A DNA stretch of 64,000 nucleotides from Phymatolithon calcareum (GCA_977006965.1 OZ345378.1:868001-932000); one strand, 5' to 3'; positions 31,300 through 42,690 are shown, numbered from the stretch's first letter. The notes: a model not told the origin generated them from the letters alone. Translations and numbers: made by a program.

Positions 31300-34200
31300 A
31301 ATTGAGGACCCAGTCCTCAAATGAGGACGGATTCAAAAGCTCGGAAAAGTTAGTAAATCGAACGCAGAACGGATCATCTGCGCCATTACTGAAAAGCCGA
31401 ACTTGTGTAGTGGGTGAGGAGTACCGCAACTACTACCTTAAAATCTCTTCGTTCGGCGCTAGCAATGAAAATATAGTGGTCACCCAGAAGTACCAGACCT
31501 GCCATGCCACGAGAAAAAGTCCGGCCCCTCGTGGTCGGTACATCCATACACACAAAGGAAGCATCGGTGACAGGTCTCGTAGAATGCTCCAGACAATATG
31601 GAGCCTTTTCCAAGTAAAAAAGGGTGTGTGGTATCGTTCAGGAGGTACTGGAGGAAAACTGAATGGTCGCGCGAGCAAATCACTTTGCGTAAAATGTGTC
31701 ATAGTTTGGCGTTCGCCGAAGAAGACTAATTTTAAGACAGTCAACCTGTTCAACGTCAAGATAGGGGACACTGAAGATGGCATTGCAGAAGCTCACCAGC
31801 CTTGAACCGAGCCAACACCGGCAAAGCGCAGTACCACCCAGGACTGCTTACAGTACTCATCCTCGCCCATCTTCATCGCGAAGCGCCAGTTTATCATCCA
31901 CAGTCACAATCAGAAGCTCATCAAATAGACAAAAAAGCATCCATAAAACCTTTACCATCTCTAAACGCCCTTTTCCGGGCTCTGTCTCCTACGTCTTGAA
32001 GGGCTCTTGGGACCAACCATCACAAAACGAACCTGATGTCGTCGCACCTGACCGCGAGCCGAATACTGTCGCTTTTGGGGAACCATGGTACGAGCGCCAA
32101 GCTTCAGGACCAAATCGGGTCTAAGTTTCCTCTCAGTTCTGAAGACTTTGCGCTCTTACCAGAAACATCTTATCAGAAAATGATGGTATTGGTATTCATA
32201 CAGAGTAAGATTGCGTCATGAAGATTTTTCCACGAACGCCGGAAAAAGTGAGGTTCTGTTGTCAGCGGACACGAGACCAGTTAACTTCAAGCTGTCAGGC
32301 AAAACACTAACGAAAGTCAAAGAAGTGTCATACCTTGGAATCTCACTGAGCAGTCAGGGGGTAACCGAGACAAGAATGCTCGAGCGCATCCGGAACGCCA
32401 AGATCGCTGTGTATCAGTTAAGACCCCTTGGTGTCTCCAGGCGCGGTATTAACGCGCTTAAAGCTATCAAGGTATACAAGGCACTGATACAGCCAAGATG
32501 GGAGTATGCCATGCATCTAACACCTTGGACGCCGAGAATCCAGACAGCTATTGAAGAGGTAGAGAGGACCTTTTTCTCTCAAGTCCTTGGACCAATCGCG
32601 AAAAACCGGTCTGCAAGACTTCGTCTTCTCTGTCGCATCCAAGCAGCTGAAGACAGGATAATGGTTTTAGCGCTCAAAATGCTCGTGAGAGCCAAGACAA
32701 AAAAAGAGAGCCTACTGGCCGTCCCAAAGGATTGCAGAGACGTGGATGAATTGCAATCGGTGTGTCGGGACATAGCAGCAATGCTAAGGCATGAGCAGTT
32801 CGAGAAGGCCTTGGAGTATCTTAAGCAAGGAATGTCGGCAGGATCCCTGAAAGCATCACTCTTCAATGATGAAGGGGAGTCTTTGGAATCGAGCAGAAAG
32901 AGAAAGATACCGTACGATATAGTCGGACCAATTCCAGTGATTTTAAGGCTTCCGAAAGTACGTCATCGTCAATTGGCGGTGAAGTGGGCGTTTGGGAGAT
33001 TTCCCCCACTGAGCACGACACTACTAGAAGACAAATTTGGCGAAATCATATCAAGGCTATTCCACACGGTTGAAACGTCTTTGGCGAGATACCAGCTGAC
33101 CGGAGAAGAGACCAAGAAGACCGAAGAAGCACTGGACCAGCTACTCCTCTTTACCAGTGCCTTTTACGAGGACATGGAATAGAAAAACAAAGGATAAGAA
33201 TTGCGAGCTCGAATCGCCGCTGAGCGCATAGAGGACTCTAAGCTTTTCCCACATCCGTCCGATGTGGGTTTTTGCAGCTAGGGCCACGATATACAAGATT
33301 GCGGAAGAAGCATATATGAATGTTATACTATGCTACAAGGCTGTAGCAACTGAAACGCATCTCCCTTACAGTCTAAAGAGTGTTACTGAGAGCGTTTAAT
33401 AAATACTACTAAAAAAAAAAAAAAATGAAGATTTTTCCCCAAGTCCACATGGGAAATTTTTCTGCTCTGGCGTTCGCTAAGCTGAGAATAATTGGACAAC
33501 AAGAGACTACATTGACAGAGATGATTGAGTTTTTCGGAATAATTATCCTCATGACAAGAGTTGAGCTCAGAGAAATTTTGGAGGGCAACAAGGCCAATTA
33601 AGTATCTCAACTCTCCTTCTTCTTCAAAGACTGGTATGCCGCTCGCCGAACACTTCCAGTGAATAATATTCACTGCTCAACCAAGTGGAACATGTAGTCT
33701 GCGCAGCACCGCTGGTCGCTCGGTCAAGATCCTGTCGATGCCATATCTGACCCCAGAAAGCGCACTGTGCCTCCGTCGGACCTGAGATGCTTCCGTGAGT
33801 CCATATCCCGTTGGTATGGGAACGGAGGTCACTAACCGGAGAACGGTTGAGAGATACAGCATTCGGCAAGTGGAAGAAGTGCGATAATCCTTCATCTTCA
33901 ACAAGTGCGACTATAGTTCATAGGAGTCATCAACTCTTCTGGCAATTTGCGTTATTCTTAGATGACTTTTATTCTCAGGTGCCCGTGCAGAGGGTCAGCA
34001 GCACATGAAGAAGCGAAGGTATTGTCAAGTGATGTCCGAGCAACTCATCGGTAACACATTTGCCACGCGCATTACTCGTCGACGTTTCGTCGCTAAAGAA
34101 CGTATATTTGCATTCGCGAGCGGTGTTAGAACCCTCTTAACTCCCGAGAAAAAGAAAAGGAGGACTCAGGATATCATAGTGACTACTTGTGCTGTTCAAA

Positions 34201-34430
34201 ACAACTGCTAGTTGGGAAATTCAAGACGAAGACCCTCTTGTGCTCATATTCTAATAGGCGTGAAAATGCCACACTATATATTTGTGGCGCTTCTACTGGC
34301 AGGAACTGTTTCGCTAAGCACGTTGAAGACTTCCTTGAGCTTCACGCTTTTAACGAGCTTGATAGTGCCTAGCTTTCGTTTCCAAAACTTAAAATCATTT
34401 TCAGTCCTCAATTGAGGAAAAAATCCCGGC
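31300..34430 (-). mobile_element. Related retroelement relic, copy E2, with internal insertions
   Basis: Shares both terminal regions with E1 (see 31329-31870 and 33960-34420) and ends at CCTCAATTGAGG near 34413. The middle is occupied by a plus-strand LINE fragment (about 32205-33280) and unassigned sequence with an A-rich tract at 33410-33425. No intact RNase H frame was seen. Confidence 0.5.
32205..33280 (+). pseudogene. 5'-truncated LINE reverse transcriptase C-terminal region
   Basis: A 323-codon open stretch matching the region after the catalytic palm of LINE reverse transcriptases: GKSEVLL, VSYLGISLS, YKALIQPRWEYAMHLTP, and then the Arg-rich thumb and tail. The catalytic FADD box is missing, so the copy is 5'-truncated. 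It aligns with the C-terminal half of the LINE at 43.4-46.4 kb but is a different family. A hairpin CCCACATC/GATGTGGG at 33248-33268 followed by T-rich sequence lies near its 3' end. Confidence 0.8.
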
Positions 34431-34931
34431 ACATAGACACTAGTAGGCCCAATTCAATCATCAAATTCACCCCAATCCAATAACTCCAATCTCGCCAATT
34501 ATCCTCCTTGTGGTTCCTCTAAACCTGTTGGAAGAACACACTGTGTTGGAGCTACAAGGCCCGAGACGATCAGGGTCTCCGACTTACAACTGCAGCCCTT
34601 AGCCTCTCATGCCCAATTAGTCTTGGTAGCACGCGATGCATGTCCGCGCGTGAGCATGTTTCTGGGAGTGACTAGCATGCCTTCGAAACTCGTGCAAGAA
34701 GAATGGCGACACAGCTCGAAGTCTCTGGGGAAGAACTGTAGACCATTGGACAGCGTAACACTAATGTTGCGAACAATTTGTTTTATTCTATTGAGTGAAA
34801 GGAACACGGATTTTGGAAAGAAATATTACCTCTTTCCATTATCCCTAAAGGAAATAAATTGATTTCAATATCTGCCGACATCAAGCGGCAGGGATGCGCG
34901 CACGCGGAGCGCAATACGGACAACCTCGTTC

Positions 34932-35402
34932 TCAAGTCGATCCGTTGACACACGTCTCAAAGAGGCCGATGTTGAGTTCGCGAATTAGTTCGAAAGTATC
35001 TGTACACGGTTCCTTGCGGCCGTACGGCAGCGCGACGACGATCTCACGCAGGCAAGCTTTCACTTCCGGCGTGATCGGCGTGGGAGCGTTGGCGACAAAG
35101 TCCTCGAAGAACTCCAGGGCCTCATTAAGAAGCAGAGAGTCTCCCTGTTAGATCTCCTGGAAGCACTGCGGCAGCGCGGTGCCGAACACCTTGTTGAACT
35201 CTGCCTCGTTGATGCACTTCAGTTTGAACTGCGGGCGCACCTTTCGAACCACACAGCGAATGATCTTCTTGCTGATGTCGAAATTGGGCGCGTTCTTCTT
35301 CCAGTCACGAACCGCCTTGCGCGCTTCGCGTTTCGGGTAACATTCTTGTGCGGCCACGATGGTGAGCAAGGCCAAGAATATGATTGCGATCTTTGTGTTC
35401 AT
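34932..35402 (-). pseudogene. Secreted-protein gene, second copy with premature stop
   Basis: Same length and frame as 25559-26029, but codon 85 (GAG in the other copy) reads TAA at about 35151-35153, leaving an 84-residue product that keeps the signal peptide. Several substitutions cluster within about 20 bp around the stop, whereas the preceding 250 bp differ at only a few sites. The downstream frame stays open to the original stop, so the loss looks recent. Confidence 0.8.
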
Positions 35403-36121
35403 TGTGTGCTGAGAATTGGTTGCGCGATGGGGATGCTGTCTGTTGGATGAGGTGATGGTTGCACAGTAGAGGTGGCAGGCTTCGTTCGGTTATATAGCTG
35501 TGCACGGCTTCGAAGCAGGTCAGTTTATTGGGGTCGTAACTCGTCGAAAATTAGCTCCGAGCTGCACATCGAGCGCCAAGGAAGATCTTGCCCCGCATTT
35601 CAAGGCTCATTCTGAAGCAGATTAATTGTCAGGGCGAGAATGGGGCCTCCCAGGCATGGAATAGAGGGTAGATCATCGACCCTCTATTCCAGAATGATTC
35701 TGAATCAGACTGCGTCCGGCGTTTGCACGATCTTGTTGGATTGTTTGAAAGCATCGGTTTGGTAAAGTTTACAAAGAGTATCCATAGCAAGCCGAAATTC
35801 ATCTATGGGAATCCGCTGGCTGCATTTTCGAGTCTCTGTAGAATTCTTGTTGCGTACGCAAGCGTAGTTTTACGTAACAGATTACTGGGACAGGAAATAG
35901 AAAGCCTTCAAGGCTTTCTTGTCTGTTGTTGGGAGATACGACTCCATTGATGGGACATGCCGATTAGGTCATAAAATTAGTTCCGTAAGATGTGTACGAA
36001 CTGGCCAATTGGGGAACACAGAAGCAAGACTTCCGACGAGAAATTAAATTAAAATTTTTAAATTTAGAATATTAAATTTTAGAGAGAAACCTTTAGGTTT
36101 TCTCTCTAAAAATTCAATATT

Positions 36122-36598
36122 TTGTGGCGCAGGAAAACACTGAGCTCTGCAGTGTACTCACGTGTAGGAATTTTGCTGGATGAGGAAGAATATGCATACA
36201 GTATTCTTCCTCATCCAGCAAAATTCCTTATTACAGCACTACGAGAACACATTTGCAGTCGATTGGGCATGCCCAGCTTTTTGTGTGCACACTGGATAGT
36301 GATCAATTTCGAACAGTGGGGGCATTGGACGTACAGGAAAATATTCCGCTGTCATGAGGCGCCCACAGTAATGCACGACAAGTGTAGTCTACAGAGTGAG
36401 CTCGATCGCCAGATTGAAGATCAAAGAATTCTCCATGCCCACGTTGCGCTGTATCGAGACAACGTAGGCTCTAAAACCAGTTCTATTTGTCAGGGAATCC
36501 ATATCGACGATCCCGTCGACATTTTTGATGATGATGAATCGACCCTCCCCAAAGAGGCTCACAAAGCAGTGCTTTATCGGCGACTATCCTCTACTTAG
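36122..36598 (+). CDS. Unknown 158-residue ORF of the duplication, right copy
   Basis: The better-preserved copy of the ORF at 24410-24802. It has an acidic C-terminus around DDPVDIFDDDESTLP. A 63-bp palindrome (36166-36228) is translated within it as ILLDEEEYAYS/ILPHPAKFL and is present in both arms. No family was recognised; it may be a relic of a transposon protein rather than a host gene. Confidence 0.35.
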   Translation: MWRRKTLSSAVYSRVGILLDEEEYAYSILPHPAKFLITALREHICSRLGMPSFLCAHWIVINFEQWGHWTYRKIFRCHEAPTVMHDKCSLQSELDRQIEDQRILHAHVALYRDNVGSKTSSICQGIHIDDPVDIFDDDESTLPKEAHKAVLYRRLSST

Positions 36599-37553
36599 AT
36601 TACGGCAGAGCGTTACTCATGCTAGCTAATTGGGAAAGCACTCCTTCTCTGCCTGCAGATCGAAATACGATTCGATTCCACCCGGAGCAAACGTAGTGGT
36701 TCCACGATTCATCGCCATTTACACACACGCGAAAGTATTTTTATACTGTAGGTTAATACAGTAGAACGCAAGAAACAAGACTTTGCAGTCAGGTAGATCG
36801 AATTCGGATTCGTTCTTGACTCTGAAAGTACAGATCGATTTGTCCCTGCATTTCGTCATTCTCGGACGCAATAAAGAGCCTTGCTTTTTCTGCATTGTAA
36901 AAAACGCATTCTCGCAGAAAATACAGCTCGCATAGCACAGAGCGACAGGGAAGAAGAAGATGACGTGATTTTTCGTTCATGAACATAATCCTCATATCAA
37001 GACGTGCATTTGAGACAAGCGTGAGGTGGTGCACAATAGCATGCTGGAAAGCAAGCGCTTTTTCTGCCTTCGAAGCATGCCAAGGAGAAACACTCATCGG
37101 TATTTCTGAACGAGCAGCGACCGAGGCTTGCAGCTCTGCGAGATATGTTGGAATATATATCCTTCCTATACTGCAAATCATAGGTCCACACGTGCCCCTG
37201 ACGCGGGGGCAAACATCTTATGGCCTCATGGTCTCTACAAGATGCCCAACGGGAGTTCGACGACATGCCTCTGAGCAAGAACTATTTCTCGACATGACTT
37301 TGGGATTGAGAGTCACCTGATCCGTGACGCGTTACTACAATTCATTAGACCAATACCTGGACCTAGACTCTCAAGCCGTTCTTAGGAAACTAGGCTCTCG
37401 AAGCGCTCTTGGCCGAATCGACGTTCCCAATGGCGAACTTTGGCATACACTATTTTTTTATTAAATTTAGGACTCAAAGGTATCGCATCTAATACCGTCC
37501 GAGAATCTACCAGCTACGTATCATAGTGCTTACCCCAAGTGTTTTCGGGTTGC

Positions 37554-38293
37554 GGGGGAAATTGTAAGTTTTTTATTTTAGAAGCCCTCAACGCCAGTAG
37601 TTCCGACACCAGAGCAGCTTCCCGTGTGCTATGCTTCCTTTCCGATAAAGTTTCCTCATACACTCATCTCCTCGGTCATTATAATCTCTAACTCCAATAA
37701 TTTGTTCATTGCCTGCATCGTTTCCTCCTCAGCTGTTGCGGTTAGTCTTGGTCTCGTGAGGTTTTGTTGCAGTGTGTCCAGGTTCTTCTCCGCCAGCTCC
37801 CCAAAGTTCTCTACGTAGGACGTGTGTGCGCGTGGGGGAAAGCGTCCGAAGAACCATTTCACGCCCAGCTGTCGATGTTTTCGCGATTTCAGTATCATAA
37901 CCGGGTTTGCGGGCTCTGTCACGTCCACGGGGATTCTTCGTTTTAGGCCTTCCTCTTCTTGTTCCCATGCTTGAGAGAGGCGATTTCTCTCCTCCTTAGG
38001 GGTGACCATTCCGCGTGCAGCTCTATCAGCCTGTTCAGCTAAGAGGTCGTGCTGTGTCAGGTACATAATATCTCTCTCTGCGTACCGCAGGTCTTCGGCT
38101 TTGCCTTCATAATCAGGCTTTTCCTCGATTTCTTGTTTCGCTTTCATTAGGCGCAGGGCGAAGTGTTCCCCTAATTGCGCCCTTCTTATTTCCGGTGGCA
38201 CGATTTTGCATAGTGCTCTCATTCGGTTCTGCAGGCGGAGTGCGAAGCGCCCTACAATGAGGGAGTAGAACAGCCCTTCTGCCTCGTCGATTT
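37554..38293 (-). mobile_element. 5'-truncated LINE insertion (family B) in the right arm
   Basis: A 740-bp insertion flanked by GGTTGC duplications (37548-37553 and 38294-38299). The left arm has uninterrupted sequence at the same point (about 22690-22700). It encodes a LINE C-terminal frame (37656-38312) with HRQLGVKWFFGRFPPRAHTS and ends in a 3' UTR finishing AATTTCCCCC with no poly(A). Confidence 0.85.
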
Positions 38294-39290
38294 GGTTGCA
38301 TTGGAAGCACACGCAGCCGACCGTGTTTCAAAATCAGTGCACAGTGCTTGCTTCCGATTTCTCCACTTCAGTTCTTCTCTACAGTACCCTTTTGCCAATC
38401 GTGCTGCTGTCGAAGCTTTATTTTTTAAATCTTACCGCCCTCAAATATCGAAGCCAGTTCCATCTTAGTCTCTGACAAAACATACCTCGCCAAGAGTAGG
38501 GGTCTGGTCTGCTCGGGGATTGGCCTTCTAGATGTCCTCGATAGTATTCTAGCATATGTTGACTTTAGCTGCTTCTCAGTTTCTCTATTACAGTATATTC
38601 CAAGATTATACGTCGTAGAGGAGACTTGAGGACAAGGTATACCACACTAAAACATGTATATTGCTCGCATGTATTCCTAGACAAGAAAATACCAGAGTTC
38701 TTGCTAGAAACGTTTGCGATGTAACAGTTAAACCTCACTTCCGTACCACGCTGCGTGTCGCGCACTGCTGATCCTTGAAGGAGGCTGCTGTCTGTGCTAC
38801 GTCTAAACTCAAGCTGATATACTGGAAAGAGTGGGACAGACGCCTGGGCGTCACACATGCGAGGCTACGAAACTTCTGGGTTGCGAGCGGCAGGTGAACT
38901 GAAGCGATAAGATGAATTCGGTCGAAGGTCACTTGGCCCAATGTGGACGCCAAACCCATGCTTTTCTCTGCCAGTTGCCAATGGGTGATTTGAAGTTCTC
39001 ACACATATGGGACGGAGTATCAATACCGAGAACCTCGGCAAGGGAGTATGTGCAAGTGTCGTACTGTGAGTAGGCTGGATCGCTACGCAGGTCGGGCAAT
39101 ACGGTTAAAGAAGGCATGGTCGCGGCTCAGACTATACTCTTCCCCCGGGGGAAAAGAAAATCAAGGAATTCCGTTAGTACAGCACAATGCACAGTACGCA
39201 TTGAGGTGACCTCTCTGGTGATCGGGTGCACATCGTGCAGCGAGTCGTATACCGCTTCGATTTTTGAGGACAATTTCACGACTCGTATAC

Positions 39291-41014
39291 ATTGATTCGG
39301 AGATGCAGCCGATCATCAGCTCTGCATGTGGAGCTAATGATCGGCTGCATCAAGTTTTAGAACCTCATAACTCTCATCGGACTTCCACAGCAGAAGTGGT
39401 TTACCAATAAGGTCCAAACGCCTGCGCTGAATACGCCCACCAGCAATCGTGTCATGCAAGACGACGTCTGCAACTTGACGGCCCATTGCCCGACGGTGTA
39501 ATTCCTACATATAGTGGTCAGAACAAAGTTATCTCCCGGTATAATGGTATCACTGTAAGGAGTTGCTCACGCTTGTACCCAGAATGAATCCAGTCCAGGA
39601 GCATCTTAGAGGCCCCTAATGTTGAGTATCGTACACCTTCTGTAGCTCAGATATCCTGCAATAAAAAATGAAATAAGGAGCTGCTCTTTCCTTCCTCCAC
39701 TTGGCGGACGGTCCAGGGATGTCCTACTGAGATTGAATCTCATGGTGTCTATCCACCTTGCAGCTCATTACCGCTGTACTTTTTATGCGCTTAGTCGTCT
39801 CGGCAAGCAGTACAAGGGAAGCTATGTCAATGAAGACCTGGGAGGATTGTAGACTTCCGTATTGCCTCTTTATCGCGCGGTTCATCTTCTTGTCGAGCGT
39901 ACATGTTCCATCGTGATAAATCCATCATGCTGTACTTTCAAGGTACATGAAGTAGGTGCATCAAGATATCAAAGTGGGGGATTACAAGAGTACCATCGCT
40001 TTGTAACCAGTGCGGGAGCTCACAGGATAAAAGTTGGTTTCTTGAACGTATTTTCACCCTGTGTTGTGTACGATGTCTCTTTCTCTAACACTACTGGGGA
40101 GAAGCTGCCTAAATAAGCTTCCGAATATCTTCCAATCATGGTTTCGCTGGGATCATGTTGAGTGGTTTCGTCTCGTAGAACCATACCCGAAGTTTCCTTC
40201 TCGGCCTCTTAAAACAATCTTCTGTACTTGCGCCTCTGCATCACTGCGTATCCACAAATGAAACTAACCATGAGCGGAACGTTCCACGGACTAGAATCCA
40301 GATTCTGGTGACAGAGCTCTGAAGTGTTGGGAAGAAGAAGGTACATTTCAGTCTCCTGACAGGAAATTGATTCACAATAAAACCCAGCTCAAATAATGAA
40401 AACCACAACACCATCTCGTAAGCGAGATCTGTCTGTTCTTCCACATAACATAGTCATAACTAAACTCTTTCATTGAAATTACTTCCAATCATCATGCGCA
40501 TGGCCTCTTAGTTTTCATGGACTAAAAGGCTTCGCGGAAACGACGCCATTCCTACGAGGGCAAGATCGCTTTATTCAAGGACTCGGAGATAGGCGAGCAA
40601 AAGAACTTCAGTAACACTGAAGTGCAGCTTCGCGTGCAGTTTTGATGACGTAGAGTTTTTATTGTCGGGAAGCTATGTTGACAAGATTTGGCGTGGGTGG
40701 TTCAATTTTCTTCATTGCGGCGGCTGTGTAAGCATGAGCCCCATCTGCCCGTTGTCGCTCGCTCCGTTCATACTGTGCCATCTCAATGGCAATCTGAAAT
40801 TGCAGTGTATATGTCTCTTGTTGTTGAACAAGGCAATGGGTTGCAAATGTAAGCTCGGTAAATGGCGAAACAAGAAGGCTAAGGAAGAATTGACAGCATA
40901 CGACTTAGGGGAGATCGTATAGGGCGACCACGTTGGGTGACCCACCGGAAGTGTCCGCTCGTAATAACCAACAGACAGGACAGTCGAAACAATCACAGCC
41001 TGTGATTGTTTCGA
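39291..41014. other. Decayed repeat-derived sequence
   Basis: No supported gene. It includes a palindrome at 39302-39351. A minus-strand open stretch (about 39340-39500) reads like an old element protein but is not identifiable. The segment at about 39530-39640 resembles 42125-42245 and is probably a dispersed repeat; ORFs at 39862-40116 and 40662-40922 show no domain. A perfect stem lies at 40982-41016. Confidence 0.35.
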
Positions 41015-41128
41015 CTCTTGGTGCCTCCCATCCTGTGATTCAAAGGACGGGAGGCACCAAGAGATCACCGCGTTGGGTCACTGACTCGCACGTGAGTATC
41101 ACGGAAGCCGTTAGACCAGACTGTGATA

Positions 41129-41402
41129 GGGGGGGGGGGGGAAATTGTAAGTTTTTATTTTAGAAGCCCTCAACGCCAGAGTCGCCGACACCAGAGCAGC
41201 TTCCCATGTGCTACTTTCGCATTGTCTAAAAATATCGCATCACACTATCATTTCTTCCGTCATTATTTTCTCTAATTCTAATAGTCTGTCCATCGCCTGC
41301 ATTGTCTCGCCCTCAGTCTCTCCGTTGAGTTGCGGTCGTGTGAGATTGCGCTGCAGGGTCTCAAGGCTCTTCTCAGCAAGCTCGCCGAATTGTTCCACAT
41401 AG
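41129..41402 (-). mobile_element. 5'-truncated LINE insertion (family B) with a 13-base C tail
   Basis: Same family as 37554-38293, with a shared 3' UTR (CCCTCAACGCCAG on the plus strand) and C-terminal coding end. On the element strand it ends AATTTC followed by a run of 13 C residues (41129-41141 as G on the plus strand). The target duplication GACTGTGATA(G) lies at 41119-41128 and, beyond the later MITE, at 41738-41748. Confidence 0.82.
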
Positions 41403-41410
41403 GACTGTGA

Positions 41411-41737
41411 CAAAGCATTGGAAAAAATAATTGCTATTGTAATTATTTAAATTATTGTTCCAATAATTTATTCCTGAGTCTCGCATATTTATTGTATTTA
41501 TTGAGATCGTCGTGGTTGCGACAATTATTGTATCGGACTCCTCATTTTTTCGATCCGGTTATTCTATCGCGACAGAAAGTAGCAAGAAGGATCCAATAAT
41601 TCGGGGAATAACCAGTTATTTATACCTCGCTGAACTTGAATACAATAATTTATTGCTTCTGCGTTCAACAATAAATTATTTATTCTCGACACTTTTCGAG
41701 AAAAGAATAAAAATAAATAAATAATTCCAATGCTTTG
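41411..41737. mobile_element. hAT-type MITE inserted into a LINE target duplication
   Basis: A 327-bp AT-rich element with terminal repeats CAAAGCATTGGAA and an exact 8-bp duplication GACTGTGA (41403-41410 and 41738-41745). There is no coding capacity. The tips share GCATTGG with the MITE at 19165-19790. Confidence 0.88.
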
Positions 41738-41860
41738 GACTGTGATAGAACTGACATCACAGGAGGGGAGGCCGAAGAGATCGCCAAACTGGGTCACTGA
41801 CTCGAACGTGCGTACCGCGGTAGCCGTTAGACCTGACCGTAGTAGGATGGTGTCGATATT

Positions 41861-42690
41861 CGTGGGGCGTGATATGCCACCTCCAGCCAGTAGGTTGGAG
41901 AATCCGATAGCTTAAGAGGCACCGCTCATCGCAGGGAGTAAAGGATCGCATCTCAAGTAAGCCACAATTGGCGAGGGCGAGTGCCGACTACTTTGCCGAC
42001 ACTGAGAGTACAACAATACTCACTTCCTCCGTATTTGTCAGAGTAGATTAAAACTGCCTTTGAGCACCTGTGGCCATATTGCGTGGTCGCCTTTTCAAAT
42101 CCTGTCACAATCTAGACTTGAAGAAGGGTATCTCCCTGTAGTGGTGTGTCCACAGTCTTGCGGAATTCAGTATCGCGAGTACCCAAAATGATATCCAACT
42201 CGGGAACATCTTAGAGGCCCCTTAGATGTGGAGTGCACAAATATCTCGAAATAAAGAAAGAAAGCATTCCGATTTGCAAGTTTAACTCAAGGAAAACTCA
42301 CTGCTCTCAACAAGCTGACCGCACTCCGACATCACCATCATCAAACCTTTTACGCAGCTTCTCACAGCTATTTCGACTTTAGGCAACATTACGTGGGACC
42401 TATGCGATATCAGCATCCTCTCTCTGATCCTCTTGGCACATGCATGCTCGAAGTCCACAGTCTTTCATGACGCGACGCTCTGCTCTCTCTAGCAGCTCAG
42501 ACCTTCCTTTTCACAGTTTACATTAATACAAATATACTTCAATAGATTTCTACGGAATCCTAATTTGGTTTCAACAAGGTCATAAATAAGTAGCCAGTCA
42601 TCCTCTACCGTAATTACAGATCTCTCATAATTTTTGATGAGCGGAGTCACGGTCTCCGATGAGGAAGACGGAAGAGTATCATAATGCCTA
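41861..42690. other. Repeat-derived sequence without a supported gene
   Basis: It contains a segment (about 42125-42250: ...CATCTTAGAGGCCCCTTAG...) similar to 39530-39640. No coding region was recognised. Confidence 0.35.

Larger units (their letters stand above)
34661..39290. repeat. Right arm of the large inverted duplication
   Basis: Reverse complement of 21709-26299. It contains the pseudogenised twin secreted-protein gene, the better-preserved 158-codon ORF and a LINE insertion absent from the left arm, and it lacks the pogo-like element. Homology at the inner end stops at CTGGGAGTGAC (about 34662). Confidence 0.9.
41045..41860 (+). repeat. Degenerate tandem repeat, interrupted by a LINE and a MITE
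   Basis: Two units share the pattern (G)AGGC(A)CC.AAGAGATC.CC...TGGGTCACTGACTCG.ACGTG...GCCGTTAGACC, at about 41050-41117 and 41767-41838. In one frame both read KRSP.WVTDS.V....AVRPD, so they may come from a coding repeat. A weaker third unit may lie near 40905-40960. The LINE B and hAT insertions separate the units. Confidence 0.5.

Noticed and set aside
33248-33273. Stem-loop followed by T-rich sequence, like a bacterial terminator.
   Set aside because: The setting is eukaryotic and it lies at a LINE 3' end, where a recognition hairpin or a chance palindrome is more likely.
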